A DNA stretch of 64,000 nucleotides, taken from positions 1 to 64,000 of the forward strand of contig NZ_QGGX01000015.1 of the NCBI RefSeq assembly GCF_003148805.1, given 5' to 3'. Position 1 is the first letter of the stretch, and each line of letters starts with the position of its first letter. Below, piece by piece: positions 27,937-37,659 of this stretch. This DNA is from Aminobacter sp. AP02 (lineage in GTDB: Bacteria > Pseudomonadota > Alphaproteobacteria > Rhizobiales > Rhizobiaceae). The position numbers were made by a program, and so were the translations under genes. Under the pieces are notes generated by a model. The model was not told the origin of the DNA and did not search any database. It was given only the letters and a program-made list of their open reading frames with translations.

Positions 27937-28554
27937 CTAGGTGCGCGGGCGGTTGAACTCGGTATCGAGCGAGTCGGGGCGCTGAACGACGGCGAATTCG
28001 ACCGCGACACCGTCTTCGAAGTGTCGCACGACCTGGCCGCGCATGGTGCCGAGCGTGACCTGCACGCCGATCGCCGGCTTAACCTCGATCTCGATGGCGG
28101 CGCCCGAAAGCGACAGATCTATGATCCGGCAGGGATATTGCCGGCCGTCGATGAGTTGCAAGACGTTGATCGGGTTGCGCGGAGCGACACGCTCGTGGCG
28201 GCGATCTTCCGGCAAGTCGAGTTCATGCTTGTTGGCGAGCCAGGTGAGCTGGGCCGCCAGCTTGTCCTTCTTGCGCTCGGAAGCGATGACCGTCATGGCA
28301 AAGCCGTCCGGCAAGGTGCGGGTGATGACGCCTTCGATGCGGCCGATATGATCGATGTAGGCGATCACCTTTTCACCGGCGGCACCCGAGCGATCAGTAC
28401 GGAACGCCACGTTGCCGGGCGACATGTCGACGACCTGGCCGGCATGCTCGGTGCGATCCTCAAGCATGAATCGGCCGTAAATCTTCACACGGACGCGCTG
28501 GAAGTTGCGCCGTTCCGCCCGTGACGGCGCGTAGTCGATCGCCGCTGGCCTCAT
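27937..28554 (-). CDS. Tandem PilZ-domain protein
   Basis: The 205-residue cytoplasmic protein has two PilZ-like domains. The first starts RAERRNFQRVRVKIYGRFML and has VVDMSPGNVAFRT. The second has DRRHERVAPRN and IIDLSLSGAAIEIE, the RxxxR plus DxSxxGxxL pattern that binds cyclic di-GMP. The second domain is the better candidate sensor. Such proteins adjust motility, polysaccharide or cell-cycle functions; the target here is unknown. Confidence 0.9.
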   Translation of the reverse strand: MRPAAIDYAPSRAERRNFQRVRVKIYGRFMLEDRTEHAGQVVDMSPGNVAFRTDRSGAAGEKVIAYIDHIGRIEGVITRTLPDGFAMTVIASERKKDKLAAQLTWLANKHELDLPEDRRHERVAPRNPINVLQLIDGRQYPCRIIDLSLSGAAIEIEVKPAIGVQVTLGTMRGQVVRHFEDGVAVEFAVVQRPDSLDTEFNRPRT

Positions 28555-28667
28555 GCTACCCTCTTATCTGTCAGCTCCCTACGAACCCCATCGGGGAGCA
28601 GCGGAAAAATACCGCCAAAGAGGTTAACAAAACGCGTAAACGCTGCCGTTGCTTGAGGGCTGGGACG

Positions 28668-29306
28668 CTATTCGTCGCGCCCGCCTTCGAGAACGAAGAG
28701 GTGGCGAATGCGCCGTGCGCCATCGAGCGGGTTCGTCCCGCCATCCAGCGTTGAATCACTCGGTGCGAGCGAAGGCACTGTGACTGCCGGGCGGTTCCTG
28801 AGGAACATCGGTTCAAGGTCGGGATCGACCACACGCACATTGTCTATCGTGGCATCGTTGAGCGGATCGGAGCCAAGCCAGAACGGACGCTCGACACTCG
28901 ACAGTACGCCAAGGCAACGCGGATTTTCGACGCCGCCGTCGAGCGGCAAGAGCAACATTTCGAAGGTTGTTGCCCGCCGGCTGGCGGTAAAACCCTCGAA
29001 ATTGATGACAACCACGGATTTCTGCTGAAACACGCCATAGGCGAGGCGGGCCATCAGGCGTTGATCCTTCTGGCGCCACAGCGAGGGGAACGAAAACCCC
29101 TTGAGCTCGCGGCCGAAGGTGGCGCAAAGCCGCGTGCCGGCGAGACGGAAGACCGCTTCGCCGCGGGTATCGCGCTCGAGAATGAAAGTGTCGGCAAGCA
29201 GTGCCTTGATCTCGGCGGGCTCGATGTCCGTGCGTCTGGGCGCGGGCCGGCCGTCGCGAAGGCGGTTCCAATATTGGAACAGTGCCAGCGATCCTTTCTG
29301 TTTCAT
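28668..29306 (-). CDS. PAS domain (PAS_5 type) protein
   Basis: The 212-residue protein begins MKQKGSLALFQYWNRLRDGR and contains RTDIEPAEIKALLADTFILE and GTRLCATFGRELKGFSF, the pattern of the rhizobial PAS_5 family. There is no output domain, so it probably senses a ligand and acts through a partner. The start at 29306 has GGAG upstream. In rhizobia this gene commonly stands near a PilZ gene, as here. Confidence 0.9.
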   Translation of the reverse strand: MKQKGSLALFQYWNRLRDGRPAPRRTDIEPAEIKALLADTFILERDTRGEAVFRLAGTRLCATFGRELKGFSFPSLWRQKDQRLMARLAYGVFQQKSVVVINFEGFTASRRATTFEMLLLPLDGGVENPRCLGVLSSVERPFWLGSDPLNDATIDNVRVVDPDLEPMFLRNRPAVTVPSLAPSDSTLDGGTNPLDGARRIRHLFVLEGGRDE

Positions 29307-29439
29307 ATTGCTCCGCTCCGAGCGCTTCTGTGCCTGATGTGCCATCGTCGGACAGAATCGCTTCAATCTTGAGGACTACATGAAATGCGGAGCAGGACGC
29401 GTGCCAGTCTCAGTAACAGTTGTTAACGGATCGGGGACG

Positions 29440-29615
29440 TTAAGGTTAACAAAGGGTTTACGTTGCCGCCTGCCATGATCCGTGGCACGTTCAACTCACT
29501 CCAGAAGTGGCCGCATAGCTGCGGCCTGCAGCACTTCAGTCAGAGTTTTTTTGGGGACGGGCAGGGGGGCTCGACCAGCCGTCCGGGGGAAACCCTGGAC
29601 GGCTTTCTTTTTTGC
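29440..29615 (+). ncRNA. Candidate small RNA ending in two successive terminators
   Basis: No plus-strand gene lies upstream, yet two terminator-like structures follow each other. The first is GGCCGCA (29509-29515) with TGCGGCC (29520-29526) inside outer AAGTG/CACTT arms, then T7 at about 29548. The second is AGCCGTCC with GGACGGCT around 29578-29604, then TTCTTTTTT. This suggests a short transcript between the PAS gene promoter region and the rhomboid gene. The 5' end is a guess; the position could instead be the leader of the rhomboid gene with attenuation. Confidence 0.4.
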
Positions 29616-29683
29616 GCTTTCAGCCACGCTGTTCTAGATGGGGTCCGGGCGTCTTCCGCCCGCCACAACCGGATCAGAGGCGC

Positions 29684-30415
29684 ATGAGCGAACCAGCAAG
29701 CCCCCGCGACGAGAGTGAAATCGTCGATACAGAGCCGCAGCGCCGCGAGCCCGTGTTCAACCTGCCGCCAATTGTCGTTGCGATCATCGGTGCTTGCGTT
29801 TTCATCCATTTGGCGCGCGAATATGTGCTCAGCCCCGATCAGGATTTCGCGCTGCTCGTTCGTGCCGCCTTCATCCCCATTCAATACTCCGGGCAGTATC
29901 ATCTCGACATCTGGGCCTTCACCAGTCCGCTGACCTATGCCTTTCTACATGGCGGTTTCGCCCATCTCTTCATCAACATGGTGTGGCTCGCGGCATTCGG
30001 TTCGCCGCTGGCCAACCGGCTCGGCGTATTGCGGTTCTCATTGTTTTTCGCCGTCACTTCGCTTGCCGCGGTCGCGCTGCATTACATCTTGCATTCGATG
30101 GACCAGGCGCCACTGGTTGGCGCTTCAGGCGCGATTTCAGGCATGATGGGAGCGGCCGCGCGCTTCAGCTTCCAGATCGACCGCTCGCAAGGCAAGCCGG
30201 CCTTCGCGGGTGCGCCGCTGCCGATCCGCGACGTCTTCCGCTCGCGCACTGCGATGACCTTCCTGGGCGTGTGGATGGTCATCAACCTGGTGACCGGGAT
30301 GGTCGGGTTTACCCCCGGCGTGGACAACCAGATCGCCTGGGAAGCCCATATCGGCGGTTTCCTTGCCGGGTTTTTGGGGATCAGGTTCTTCGACCGCCGG
30401 AACGAATTCGCCTGA
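29684..30415 (+). CDS. Rhomboid-family intramembrane serine protease
   Basis: The 243-residue protein has six or so hydrophobic segments. The catalytic serine is in LVGASGAISGMMGA (Ser148) and the catalytic histidine in EAHIGGFLAGF (His222); the HGGFAHLFINM loop (near 89-99) is also typical. Rhomboids cleave membrane proteins within the bilayer. The N-terminal 25 residues are cytoplasmic and charged. The start at 29684 lies 70 bp past a rho-independent terminator. Confidence 0.93.
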   Translation: MSEPASPRDESEIVDTEPQRREPVFNLPPIVVAIIGACVFIHLAREYVLSPDQDFALLVRAAFIPIQYSGQYHLDIWAFTSPLTYAFLHGGFAHLFINMVWLAAFGSPLANRLGVLRFSLFFAVTSLAAVALHYILHSMDQAPLVGASGAISGMMGAAARFSFQIDRSQGKPAFAGAPLPIRDVFRSRTAMTFLGVWMVINLVTGMVGFTPGVDNQIAWEAHIGGFLAGFLGIRFFDRRNEFA

Positions 30416-30515
30416 GCGCGTTTTACTTGAAAAGCTGCCTAATGCAGCGCACGATGCATTTGGCCCGAGGGCCTTGTGGAGTGAATTGACTGGTCGATAG
30501 CAGCAGGAGAACCCG

Positions 30516-30947
30516 ATGACAGTGAAGGCAATTCTTGAGAAGAAGGGCCACGACGTTTTTACCATTGGGCCCAATGTGCAGCTGTCGGAAGCGGTTCGGA
30601 TTCTTGCCGAACACCGCATTGGTGCGCTTGTCGTCACCAATGGCGACCGCAAGATCGTGGGCATCCTGTCTGAACGCGACGTGGTTCGCATCATCGGCAA
30701 GGACGGCGGTGCCGCGCTCGAAAAAACGGTGCGCGAGGTGATGACTCCCAAGGTCAAGATCTGCAACGAAAACCACACGGTCAACCAGGTCATGGAAATC
30801 ATGACCAACGGCCGATTCCGGCACCTGCCTGTCGAGCGCGACGGCTATCTCTATGGCATCGTGTCGATCGGCGACGTCGTCAAGCGTCGCATCGAAGATG
30901 TCGAGCGCGAAGCCGAGGAGATCAAGGCCTACATCGCCACCGCCTGA
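30516..30947 (+). CDS. Two-CBS-domain protein
   Basis: The 143-residue protein consists only of a CBS pair: first repeat with ALVVTNGDRKIVGILSERDVV, second with GRFRHLPVERDGYLYGIVSI and GDVVKRR. CBS pairs bind adenine nucleotides. Stand-alone forms like this are common in alphaproteobacteria and their targets are mostly unknown. AGCAGGAG lies seven bases before the ATG. Confidence 0.92.
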   Translation: MTVKAILEKKGHDVFTIGPNVQLSEAVRILAEHRIGALVVTNGDRKIVGILSERDVVRIIGKDGGAALEKTVREVMTPKVKICNENHTVNQVMEIMTNGRFRHLPVERDGYLYGIVSIGDVVKRRIEDVEREAEEIKAYIATA

Positions 30948-30985
30948 ACGACAGGCGAGACGCCGGACCCGCAAGCACATTGATC

Positions 30986-31007
30986 CGAAAATCGGCGTCG
31001 ATTTTCG
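30986..31007. repeat. Perfect intergenic palindrome
   Basis: CGAAAATCG (30986-30994) pairs with CGATTTTCG (30999-31007) over a GCGT loop. It is of the same type as the palindrome at 24697-24764 and lies between the CBS gene and the convergent yjhX, where it may terminate transcription. Confidence 0.6.
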
Positions 31008-31049
31008 AAAGTTTGATCCCCTGCTCTGCCACGGATCCGGCGTTGGTCG

Positions 31050-31307
31050 CTATCGGTTGTCGAGTTCAGGTCGCACCAGTTTCAGGCCGACCCTGGTGAT
31101 GCGGTACGGCCCGCCTTGCGACGAGGCGACTGCCTTCCTTCGCCTTAGCTTCCTGAAAAGCTCGAGATCGAAAGCCGGATATTGCCAACCCTCGCGGGTA
31201 AGGCACATCACGGCTTCAATCTTGTTGTTATCGTCTTTTTCGATTTCGATGCGCCCGCCCTGGGCGAGCAGGTGCAGAATGCGCTGCTCTATGCGCGATA
31301 TGTTCAT
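31050..31307 (-). CDS. yjhX: YjhX family (UPF0386) protein
   Basis: The 85-residue protein (MNISRIEQRILHLLAQGGRI, then EAVMCLTREGWQY and PYRITRVGLKLVRPELDNR) matches the YjhX/UPF0386 family across its whole length. YjhX is known as a toxin in Escherichia coli, paired with YjhQ; no YjhQ-like acetyltransferase is adjacent here (the GNAT at 33156 is not next to it), so a housekeeping DNA-binding role is equally likely. The start at 31307 fits the family; the frame opens at 31361. Confidence 0.9.
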   Translation of the reverse strand: MNISRIEQRILHLLAQGGRIEIEKDDNNKIEAVMCLTREGWQYPAFDLELFRKLRRRKAVASSQGGPYRITRVGLKLVRPELDNR

Positions 31308-31648
31308 TGCTGGATGAGTCCTGGAAAACCAGGCCGAACAGCCTAAAGACCGAACAGCCAAAACAAAAAGCCGCAGCTGCGATTGCGCACAGCACGGGGT
31401 TTTAGGTTTTCACACCCCGCCTTCAGGAGAAGGTCGGGGCTTTAGCGGGACTCAGACAAGTTAAACATCCACACTCCATCGGGATGGGAGCCTTATAAGG
31501 CAGCCTTTTCGAAAGTGCCAGAGATCGCGGCTAGAGCGCGCATTTCCAACGCGACGGTTGCAACAACGCAACGATTGATCTAGCGAAACGGAACGATTTG
31601 TCGTTCGCCGCAAGGCGACAAAACAGACACGGACGTATTCGGATTACC
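31308..31648. other. Leader region upstream of gatB
   Basis: No gene is supported. A bulged hairpin, CCCCGCCTTC with GAAGGTCGGGG (about 31414-31438), and a weaker one (CTCCA/TGGGAG, 31474-31492) occur. I cannot assign a riboswitch or leader peptide. Confidence 0.4.
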
Positions 31649-33151
31649 ATGACCCTCATCGACACCCGCACGCCCGACGCCAAGCGCCTCATCCCCGGTG
31701 CCACCGGTGACTGGGAAGTCATCATCGGCCTCGAGGTTCATGCCCAGGTAACGTCGGAAGCAAAGCTGTTCTCCGGCGCCTCGACCGCCTTCGGCGCCGA
31801 GCCCAATGCCAATGTCAGCCTTGTCGACGCGGCGATGCCCGGCATGCTTCCCGTCATCAACGAGGAATGCGTCAAGCAGGCGATCCGTACCGGTCTCGGC
31901 CTCAAGGCGCAGATCAACCACAAGTCCGTGTTCGACCGGAAGAACTATTTTTATCCCGATCTGCCGCAGGGCTACCAGATTTCGCAGTTCAAGCAGCCGA
32001 TCGTCGGCGAGGGCAAGATCACCATTTCGGTCGGCCCCGACCGCAAGGGCGAGTTCGAGGACATCGAAGTCGGCATCGAACGCCTGCATCTTGAACAGGA
32101 TGCCGGCAAGTCGATCCACGACCAGCATCCGACAATGTCTTATGTCGACCTCAACCGCTCGGGCGTGGCGCTGATGGAGATCGTCTCCAAGCCTGACATG
32201 CGCTCGGCGGACGAGGCCAAGGCCTACGTCACCAAACTGCGCACCATCGTGCGCTATCTCGGCACCTGCGACGGCAACATGGACGAAGGATCGATGCGCG
32301 CCGACGTCAACGTCTCCGTGCGCCGTCCCGGCGGCGAGTTCGGCACGCGTTGCGAGATCAAGAACGTCAATTCAATCCGTTTCGTTGGCCAGGCCATCGA
32401 ATACGAGGCGCGGCGCCAGATCGCGATCATCGAGGACGGCGGCACAATCGACCAGGAGACCCGGCTGTTCGACCCGAACAAGGGCGAGACGCGCGCAATG
32501 CGCTCGAAGGAAGAGGCGCACGACTACCGCTACTTCCCCGATCCGGACCTGCTGCCGCTTGAATTCGACCAGGCCTATGTCGATGAGCTGGCAAAGTACC
32601 TGCCGGAACTGCCAGACGACAAGAAGGCGCGGCTGGTCAACAGCCTCGGCCTGTCGGTCTATGACGCCTCGATCCTGGTCTCGGAAAAGGCGGTCGCCGA
32701 TTATTTCGAGAAGGTGGCCGCTGGCCGCGACGGCAAGCTTGCCGCAAACTGGGTCATCAACGACCTGCTGGGCGCCTTGAACAAGGCCGGCAAGGACATT
32801 GAAAACGCTCCTGTAACGCCCGATCAGCTTGGCGCCGTGATCGACCTGATCAAGGAAGGCACGATCTCCGGCAAGATCGCCAAGGACCTGTTCGAGATCG
32901 TCTGGAACGAGGGCGGCAACCCGCGCGAGCTGGTCGAAAGCCGAGGCATGAAGCAGGTGACCGACACCGGCGCCATCGAAAAGGCCGTCGACGACGTCAT
33001 TGCCGCCAACCCCGACAAGGCCGAGCAGGCCCGCGCCAAGCCGACCATGGCTGGCTGGTTCGTCGGTCAGGTGATGAAGACGACGGGTGGCAAGGCCAAC
33101 CCGCAGGCCGTCAACGACCTGGTCAAGGCCAAGCTCGGCATCGAGGAGTAA
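31649..33151 (+). CDS. gatB: Asp-tRNA(Asn)/Glu-tRNA(Gln) amidotransferase subunit B
   Basis: The 500-residue GatB subunit binds misacylated tRNA and, with GatA and GatC, converts Glu-tRNA(Gln) to Gln-tRNA(Gln). Signature motifs are [54 protein letters not shown] and the C-terminal tail domain ending [20 protein letters not shown]. The ATG at 31649 is chosen by family length; gatA and gatC are elsewhere. A GNAT gene follows within 5 bp. Confidence 0.97.
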   Translation: MTLIDTRTPDAKRLIPGATGDWEVIIGLEVHAQVTSEAKLFSGASTAFGAEPNANVSLVDAAMPGMLPVINEECVKQAIRTGLGLKAQINHKSVFDRKNYFYPDLPQGYQISQFKQPIVGEGKITISVGPDRKGEFEDIEVGIERLHLEQDAGKSIHDQHPTMSYVDLNRSGVALMEIVSKPDMRSADEAKAYVTKLRTIVRYLGTCDGNMDEGSMRADVNVSVRRPGGEFGTRCEIKNVNSIRFVGQAIEYEARRQIAIIEDGGTIDQETRLFDPNKGETRAMRSKEEAHDYRYFPDPDLLPLEFDQAYVDELAKYLPELPDDKKARLVNSLGLSVYDASILVSEKAVADYFEKVAAGRDGKLAANWVINDLLGALNKAGKDIENAPVTPDQLGAVIDLIKEGTISGKIAKDLFEIVWNEGGNPRELVESRGMKQVTDTGAIEKAVDDVIAANPDKAEQARAKPTMAGWFVGQVMKTTGGKANPQAVNDLVKAKLGIEE

Positions 33152-33155
33152 AGTG

Positions 33156-33647
33156 GTGTTTGTCCGTACGGCGAGCGAACGCGACCTTGAAAACATCAAG
33201 GCGCTGCTAGCCGAAACGTGGCATGCGACCTATGACGCCATCTACGGCATCGAGCGGGTCAATGAGATTACCACGGAATGGCATTCGCTGTCCGCGCTCA
33301 AGGCGCGGCTGACCCGGCCCAATTCGGAATTCCTCGTGGCCGACGACGGCAAGAAGATTTCCGGAATGGCATTTGCAGCCGCAACCAGCGGCTCAAAGAT
33401 CGTTGTGCTCTACCAGCTTTACGTGCGCCCTGAGAATCAGGGCGCCGGCATCGGCCGCATGCTGCTCGACGAGATCGAGCAGAGCTTTCCCGAAGCCCAT
33501 TCGATTCGCCTCGAGGTCGAAGAGGCGAACGCTCAGGCGCTGGGCTTTTATCTCGCCAATGGCTTTGTGAAGTCTGGCGCCGACCCGGACCCTGAGGCCG
33601 AGCAGGCGGGGGTATCTTCGCTGGTTCTGGAAAAGCCCCTGGGCTGA
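33156..33647 (+). CDS. GNAT-family N-acetyltransferase
   Basis: The protein (about 163 residues) has the acetyl-CoA signature VLYQLYVRPENQGAGIGRML (Q/RxxGxG/A) and the later EEANAQALGFYLANGFV. The start is a GTG at 33156, seven bases after GAGGAG at the end of gatB; GTG at 33153 is the alternative. Close spacing implies an operon with gatB. The substrate is unknown. Confidence 0.9.
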   Translation: MFVRTASERDLENIKALLAETWHATYDAIYGIERVNEITTEWHSLSALKARLTRPNSEFLVADDGKKISGMAFAAATSGSKIVVLYQLYVRPENQGAGIGRMLLDEIEQSFPEAHSIRLEVEEANAQALGFYLANGFVKSGADPDPEAEQAGVSSLVLEKPLG

Positions 33648-33656
33648 AGCTGCAGC

Positions 33657-34502
33657 CTAACTGGCGGCTATCTCGACATTGTCGATCAGACGCGTCTTGC
33701 CCAGGCGAGCCGCGACCAGCACGCGGCCGTCGCTATTCATCTGCCACGGGGCGAGCGTGAGGCTTTCGCGCGCCTCGACATAGTCGACCGTATCAAAACC
33801 GGCGTCGAGAATCGCCTTGCGAGCGTCGGCCATTGTGGCCTTTTCCTCGGCACCCGCTTGCAGTGACGAAGCAGCCTTGCGCAGCACCTTGTTGAGTTGC
33901 TGGGCTATCGCGAGTTCGGCGGGGCTGAGATAGGCGTTGCGCGACGACATGGCGAGGCCCTCGGCATCGCGGACTGTCGGCGAACCCAGAACGTCGACCG
34001 GCAGGTCGAGATCGCGACACAGCTTCTTGACGACGCAGAGCTGCTGGTAATCCTTTTCTCCGAACACGGCGAGATCGGGCGCCACCTGGATGAACAGCTT
34101 GGCGACAACTGTGGCGACACCGTCGAAAAAGGCCGGGCGGAAGGCCGTTTCAAGCCCGGCGGAGGGCCCGCCGACTGCAATCGAGGTGGCAAAACCCTTC
34201 GGATAGACCTCGTCGACACCGGGCGTGAAGGCAAGGTGGACGCCGGCTGCCGCCAGACGGGCGAGATCCTGAGCCAGCTGGCGGGGATATTTGTCCAGGT
34301 CTTCGGTCGGCGCGAACTGGCGCGGATTAACGAATATCGAAACGACGCAGCGGTCGGCACGCTCAAGGGCGGCGCGCATCAGCGAAATGTGGCCGTCATG
34401 CAGGGCACCCATGGTCGGCACCAGCGCGACCTTCAGGCCCTCGGCGCGCCATGCCTGCACTTGCGCGCGGAGCGTGGCAATGGTTTCGACGATAATGGTC
34501 AT
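33657..34502 (-). CDS. panC: Pantothenate synthetase
   Basis: The 281-residue ligase joins pantoate and beta-alanine using ATP, the last step of pantothenate synthesis. It has the HIGH-like [50 protein letters not shown] and [12 protein letters not shown] motifs. Its start overlaps the panB stop by 4 bp (ATGA), so both are in one operon. Confidence 0.96.
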   Translation of the reverse strand: MTIIVETIATLRAQVQAWRAEGLKVALVPTMGALHDGHISLMRAALERADRCVVSIFVNPRQFAPTEDLDKYPRQLAQDLARLAAAGVHLAFTPGVDEVYPKGFATSIAVGGPSAGLETAFRPAFFDGVATVVAKLFIQVAPDLAVFGEKDYQQLCVVKKLCRDLDLPVDVLGSPTVRDAEGLAMSSRNAYLSPAELAIAQQLNKVLRKAASSLQAGAEEKATMADARKAILDAGFDTVDYVEARESLTLAPWQMNSDGRVLVAARLGKTRLIDNVEIAAS

Positions 34503-35329
34503 GCCTTGTCCTTGTTCAGGGAAAACAGGTGCTCGGGACCGGGGAAAGCGCGGCTGCGGACGTCACGTGCGTAATCCGCCGCGGCTTTGGAGACCGTGTC
34601 GCGCAAGAATGCGTATTCCTTCACGAATTTAGGCACGCGGTCGACTGTGAGGCCAATGGCGTCGTCGATGACCAGGATCTGGCCATCGCAGGCGGCACTG
34701 GCGCCGATGCCGATGGTCGGAATGGCGATGCGCCGGGTGATTTCCGCAGCCACCGGCTCTACGGTGCCTTCGATGACGACCGAAAACGCGCCGGCTGCTT
34801 CGACAGCCCTGGCGTCGGCGTAGAGCGCTTCTGCATTGGCCTCGGAGCGGCCCTTGATCTTGTAGCCGCCTTCTTTTTCGACCGACTGCGGCAATAGCCC
34901 GATATGGCCCATGACGGGAATGCCTGCGGCAACGATGGCAGCGATCTGGGCAGCGATGGCGACACCGCCTTCAAGCTTGACCGCATCGCAGCCGGTTTCA
35001 CGCATGATGCGCTTGGCACAAGCGACGGCGTTTTCGACCGTGTCCTCGTAGCTGCCGGCCGGCATGTCGACGACGACGCAGGCGCGGGCCGATCCACGCA
35101 TTACCGCCTGGCCATGCGCGATCATCATGTCCATGGTCGCACCGAGCGTGTTTGCATGACCGTGCAGCACCATGGCGACGCTGTCGCCGACGAGCAAAAG
35201 GTCGACATGAGGGTCGAGCAGGCGGGCGATGGGGTAGGTGTAAGCGGTCAGACAGGCGATGGGCTCGCCACGCTTGCGGGCCAACAGCTCGTCGGGCGTG
35301 ATGCGGCCGGCAGGCGCGTCAAAAGCCAT
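34499..35329 (-). CDS. panB: 3-methyl-2-oxobutanoate hydroxymethyltransferase
   Basis: The 276-residue enzyme makes ketopantoate. It shows [51 protein letters not shown] and [19 protein letters not shown], all typical of PanB. It is the first gene of panBC, followed by a four-base overlap with panC. Confidence 0.96.
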   Translation of the reverse strand: MAFDAPAGRITPDELLARKRGEPIACLTAYTYPIARLLDPHVDLLLVGDSVAMVLHGHANTLGATMDMMIAHGQAVMRGSARACVVVDMPAGSYEDTVENAVACAKRIMRETGCDAVKLEGGVAIAAQIAAIVAAGIPVMGHIGLLPQSVEKEGGYKIKGRSEANAEALYADARAVEAAGAFSVVIEGTVEPVAAEITRRIAIPTIGIGASAACDGQILVIDDAIGLTVDRVPKFVKEYAFLRDTVSKAAADYARDVRSRAFPGPEHLFSLNKDKA

Positions 35330-35464
35330 GTCTTTTCCTCCCTCGACCGGTTCCGGCCTAAGCCAGTCCGAGAGCCCGAGTTGGGCCAGAGTCCATTAGG
35401 GACCGGCTAAGAATTTTGCAAGTGCGAGATGAAGGCGTGAGCAAGTGCGAGATCACATCGTCCA

Positions 35465-35947
35465 TCAGGACGAGAGGCGCGCTGCCTCTTCTTGCGCGAG
35501 GCGGTGGATGTAGACGGCAAATTCAGGATCTTCGCCGGGCAGCAGCTGGGGCAGGGCGTTACGAAAATCTTCGCGCCGACACCATTCGCGCATGAAATCC
35601 TCCCACGACGCCCAGTGGCGTTTCTTGCGCTCCGGCATGTCAGGTTCGTGGGCGACGAGATAGGCGCGTTCGAACAGCGCGATCAGGATCGAAAACATGC
35701 CCATAAGCCGATCGCGCTGCTCATCGTTGAGATCAACCGTCGCATTTGCCGACTGGAGCCTGAGGTCTGAGTGGTTGAGCGACAGCTTGAGGAAGTTCGT
35801 ATAGCCGTCGGCGAGCATCTGGTAGATCTCTTCTTCTTCGTTGATCCGCTGCTTGCGCTGCTCGAAGACGAAGACAAAAATGGCGAGCGGCAGGCCGAAG
35901 ATCGTGACCAGCATGCTCAGCATTTCAAGGGTTTGCATGAAGGGCAT
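35465..35947 (-). CDS. Single-pass membrane protein of unknown function
   Basis: The 160-residue protein has one N-terminal transmembrane segment (MLSMLVTIFGLPLAIFVFVF) followed by a cytoplasmic helical domain starting EQRKQRINEEEEIYQMLADG. It includes WASWEDFMREWCRREDFRNA and GEDPEFAVYIHRLAQEE. Similar proteins with this anchor plus helical domain occur widely without a named role. The start could be at 35938 instead. Confidence 0.75.
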   Translation of the reverse strand: MPFMQTLEMLSMLVTIFGLPLAIFVFVFEQRKQRINEEEEIYQMLADGYTNFLKLSLNHSDLRLQSANATVDLNDEQRDRLMGMFSILIALFERAYLVAHEPDMPERKKRHWASWEDFMREWCRREDFRNALPQLLPGEDPEFAVYIHRLAQEEAARLSS

Positions 35948-36023
35948 CGTCTATGCGGCCGCGGTTGGCGTGCGTCCGCTTTCCGAACTTGACCTTCGGC
36001 AAAGGACTGTCCTCATCCAGACC

Positions 36024-36194
36024 TCAGAGCTGTCCGCCTTGATTGCGACGGGCGATCTTGGCCAGCAGCAGGCCAAGGCCCACCGCCAGGACCACGATGC
36101 CTAGGATGATCAACCAGCTAGATCCAGATCTGTAGCCTTCGGCAGCTACCAGGAAGCCAATGATGATTGCGATCAGACCTGTGAGTTTGTTCAT
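36024..36194 (-). CDS. Small two-helix membrane protein
   Basis: The 56-residue protein (MNKLTGLIAIIIGFLVAAEG, then SSWLIILGIVVLAVGLGLLL) has two predicted membrane helices separated by GYRSG. No family is assigned. The ribosome binding site is weak, and the frame extends upstream to 36227, so the start is uncertain. Confidence 0.6.
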   Translation of the reverse strand: MNKLTGLIAIIIGFLVAAEGYRSGSSWLIILGIVVLAVGLGLLLAKIARRNQGGQL

Positions 36195-36448
36195 CAAAGG
36201 ATGAACTCTTTCCCCGCTTACGGCCATGTCGAACCTCCGCGCCAGTAGTGGAGCTACAGCCTGACGCCAGAGTACAGTGCTGGACCGTGCGCGTCGAGTT
36301 CCCGCTGACAGCCGGGCAACTCTTGCAAGCTGTCACTGATTGCCTGCCAAACGTCGCATACCCCAAGATTGGGCGTCTAAAGCCTTGCCTTCGGCACGGC
36401 CTGACGCCATAAGCAGGAGACTTTCGACGCGCCTGCCGCGAGGATCCG

Positions 36449-36847
36449 ATGAAGAAATTCCTTGTTCAATTTTTCACCTGGTGGAACGGCCAGACCCTTG
36501 GCACGCGTTTCCACACCTGGCGCAAGGGCACCAAGGTGGGCCAGGACGAATTCGGCAACGTCTACTATGAAGGCGGCAAGGACTCCGAGGGGCGCACGCG
36601 CCGCTGGGTCATCTACAATGGCGTTTCGGAAGCTTCGATGATTCCGCCCGGCTGGCACGGCTGGATGCATCATCGCGTCGATGTAGCGCCGCCGAGCGAC
36701 AACTACATTCCGCGCGACTGGCAAAAGCCGCATCAGCCGAACCTGACCGGTACCGGCGGCGCTTACCGTCCGAAGGGCTCGGTGCTTGGCAACACGCATC
36801 GTCCGCAGGTCACCGGCGACTATGACGCGTGGACGCCTGGCGCATAA
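36449..36847 (+). CDS. NADH:ubiquinone oxidoreductase subunit, NDUFA12 type
   Basis: The 132-residue protein is the bacterial counterpart of mitochondrial complex I subunit NDUFA12 (B17.2). It shows FFTWWNGQTLGTRFHTWRKG, VGQDEFGNVYYE, RRWVIYNG and EASMIPPGWHGWMHH, all diagnostic. Alphaproteobacteria carry it away from the main nuo operon. The following DUF2155 gene is a usual neighbour in rhizobia. Confidence 0.95.
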   Translation: MKKFLVQFFTWWNGQTLGTRFHTWRKGTKVGQDEFGNVYYEGGKDSEGRTRRWVIYNGVSEASMIPPGWHGWMHHRVDVAPPSDNYIPRDWQKPHQPNLTGTGGAYRPKGSVLGNTHRPQVTGDYDAWTPGA

Positions 36848-36982
36848 ATCAGCTCATCGGCGCGGACATTTGTCGCCACAATTGGCGGCTAACTCCTTGC
36901 CCATAGGCACCAGGCGATTAGCCTTGGCGCGTGGGAATCACCGGGTGCACAACGCTCCGGGCGCAACGGCGGTAATGACTGC

Positions 36983-37591
36983 ATGACATTTTTTGGCCGG
37001 TATCCCTCGAGCGGACGATCGAAGGCAAAAGCTCTGCTTGCCACGGTTGCGCTGTGTGCAGGGCTTGGCCATGCGATGGCCCAGGACAGCATAGAGCGGC
37101 TTCCGCTCGATCAACAGGTCGAGCAAGGCGACGATCTTCCGGCAATCGATGTACAGCCGTTGCCTGGCGAAGCGCAGCCGGTTCCAGGCGAAGCCCAGCC
37201 GGTCCCGAGCGAAGCACAGCCTGCGCCGCAAGTCGCGCCTAAGCCTCAGCGCATCAAGAATCCGATCGCGGAGTTCGCCGGCATCGACAAGATCACCGGC
37301 CGTATCATCACCTTCGACGTCTATGTCGACGAAACGGTGCAGTTCGGTGCCCTGCAGGTAACGCCGCGCGTCTGCTACTCGCGGCCTCAAAACGAGGAAC
37401 CCAAGACGGATTCCTTCGTCGAGGTCGACGAGATAACGCTCGACCGCAAGATCAGGCGCATCTTCACCGGCTGGATGTTTGCCGAAAGCCCGGGCCTTAA
37501 CGCCGTCGAGCATGCCGTCTATGACGTCTGGCTGAAGGCATGCAAGCAGAAGTCGGACGTGCCGGCACCGGAAGCCGCCAAGACAAACTGA
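36983..37591 (+). CDS. DUF2155 domain exported protein
   Basis: The 202-residue protein has a signal peptide (KALLATVALCAGLGHAMA) and a low-complexity region of three near-repeats (LPGEAQPVPGEAQPVPSEAQ). The DUF2155 domain follows: ITGRIITFDVYVDETVQFGA, VTPRVCYSRP and RIFTGWMFAESPGLNAVEHA. It is probably a periplasmic or cell-envelope protein; the domain's role is unknown. It lies downstream of NDUFA12, as in related genomes. Confidence 0.92.
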   Translation: MTFFGRYPSSGRSKAKALLATVALCAGLGHAMAQDSIERLPLDQQVEQGDDLPAIDVQPLPGEAQPVPGEAQPVPSEAQPAPQVAPKPQRIKNPIAEFAGIDKITGRIITFDVYVDETVQFGALQVTPRVCYSRPQNEEPKTDSFVEVDEITLDRKIRRIFTGWMFAESPGLNAVEHAVYDVWLKACKQKSDVPAPEAAKTN

Positions 37592-37659
37592 TCTTTGTCG
37601 GAACCGCATCGACCTCATGGCGTTTGTCGTTGTGAACAACGCCAGCGGAGGATGCTGCG

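Noticed and set aside
27652-28524. 290-residue plus-strand frame
   Set aside because: Antisense to the PilZ gene.
31050-33647. YjhX-YjhQ toxin-antitoxin pair with the GNAT at 33156
   Set aside because: gatB lies between them and the GNAT is coupled to gatB, so a pair is unlikely.
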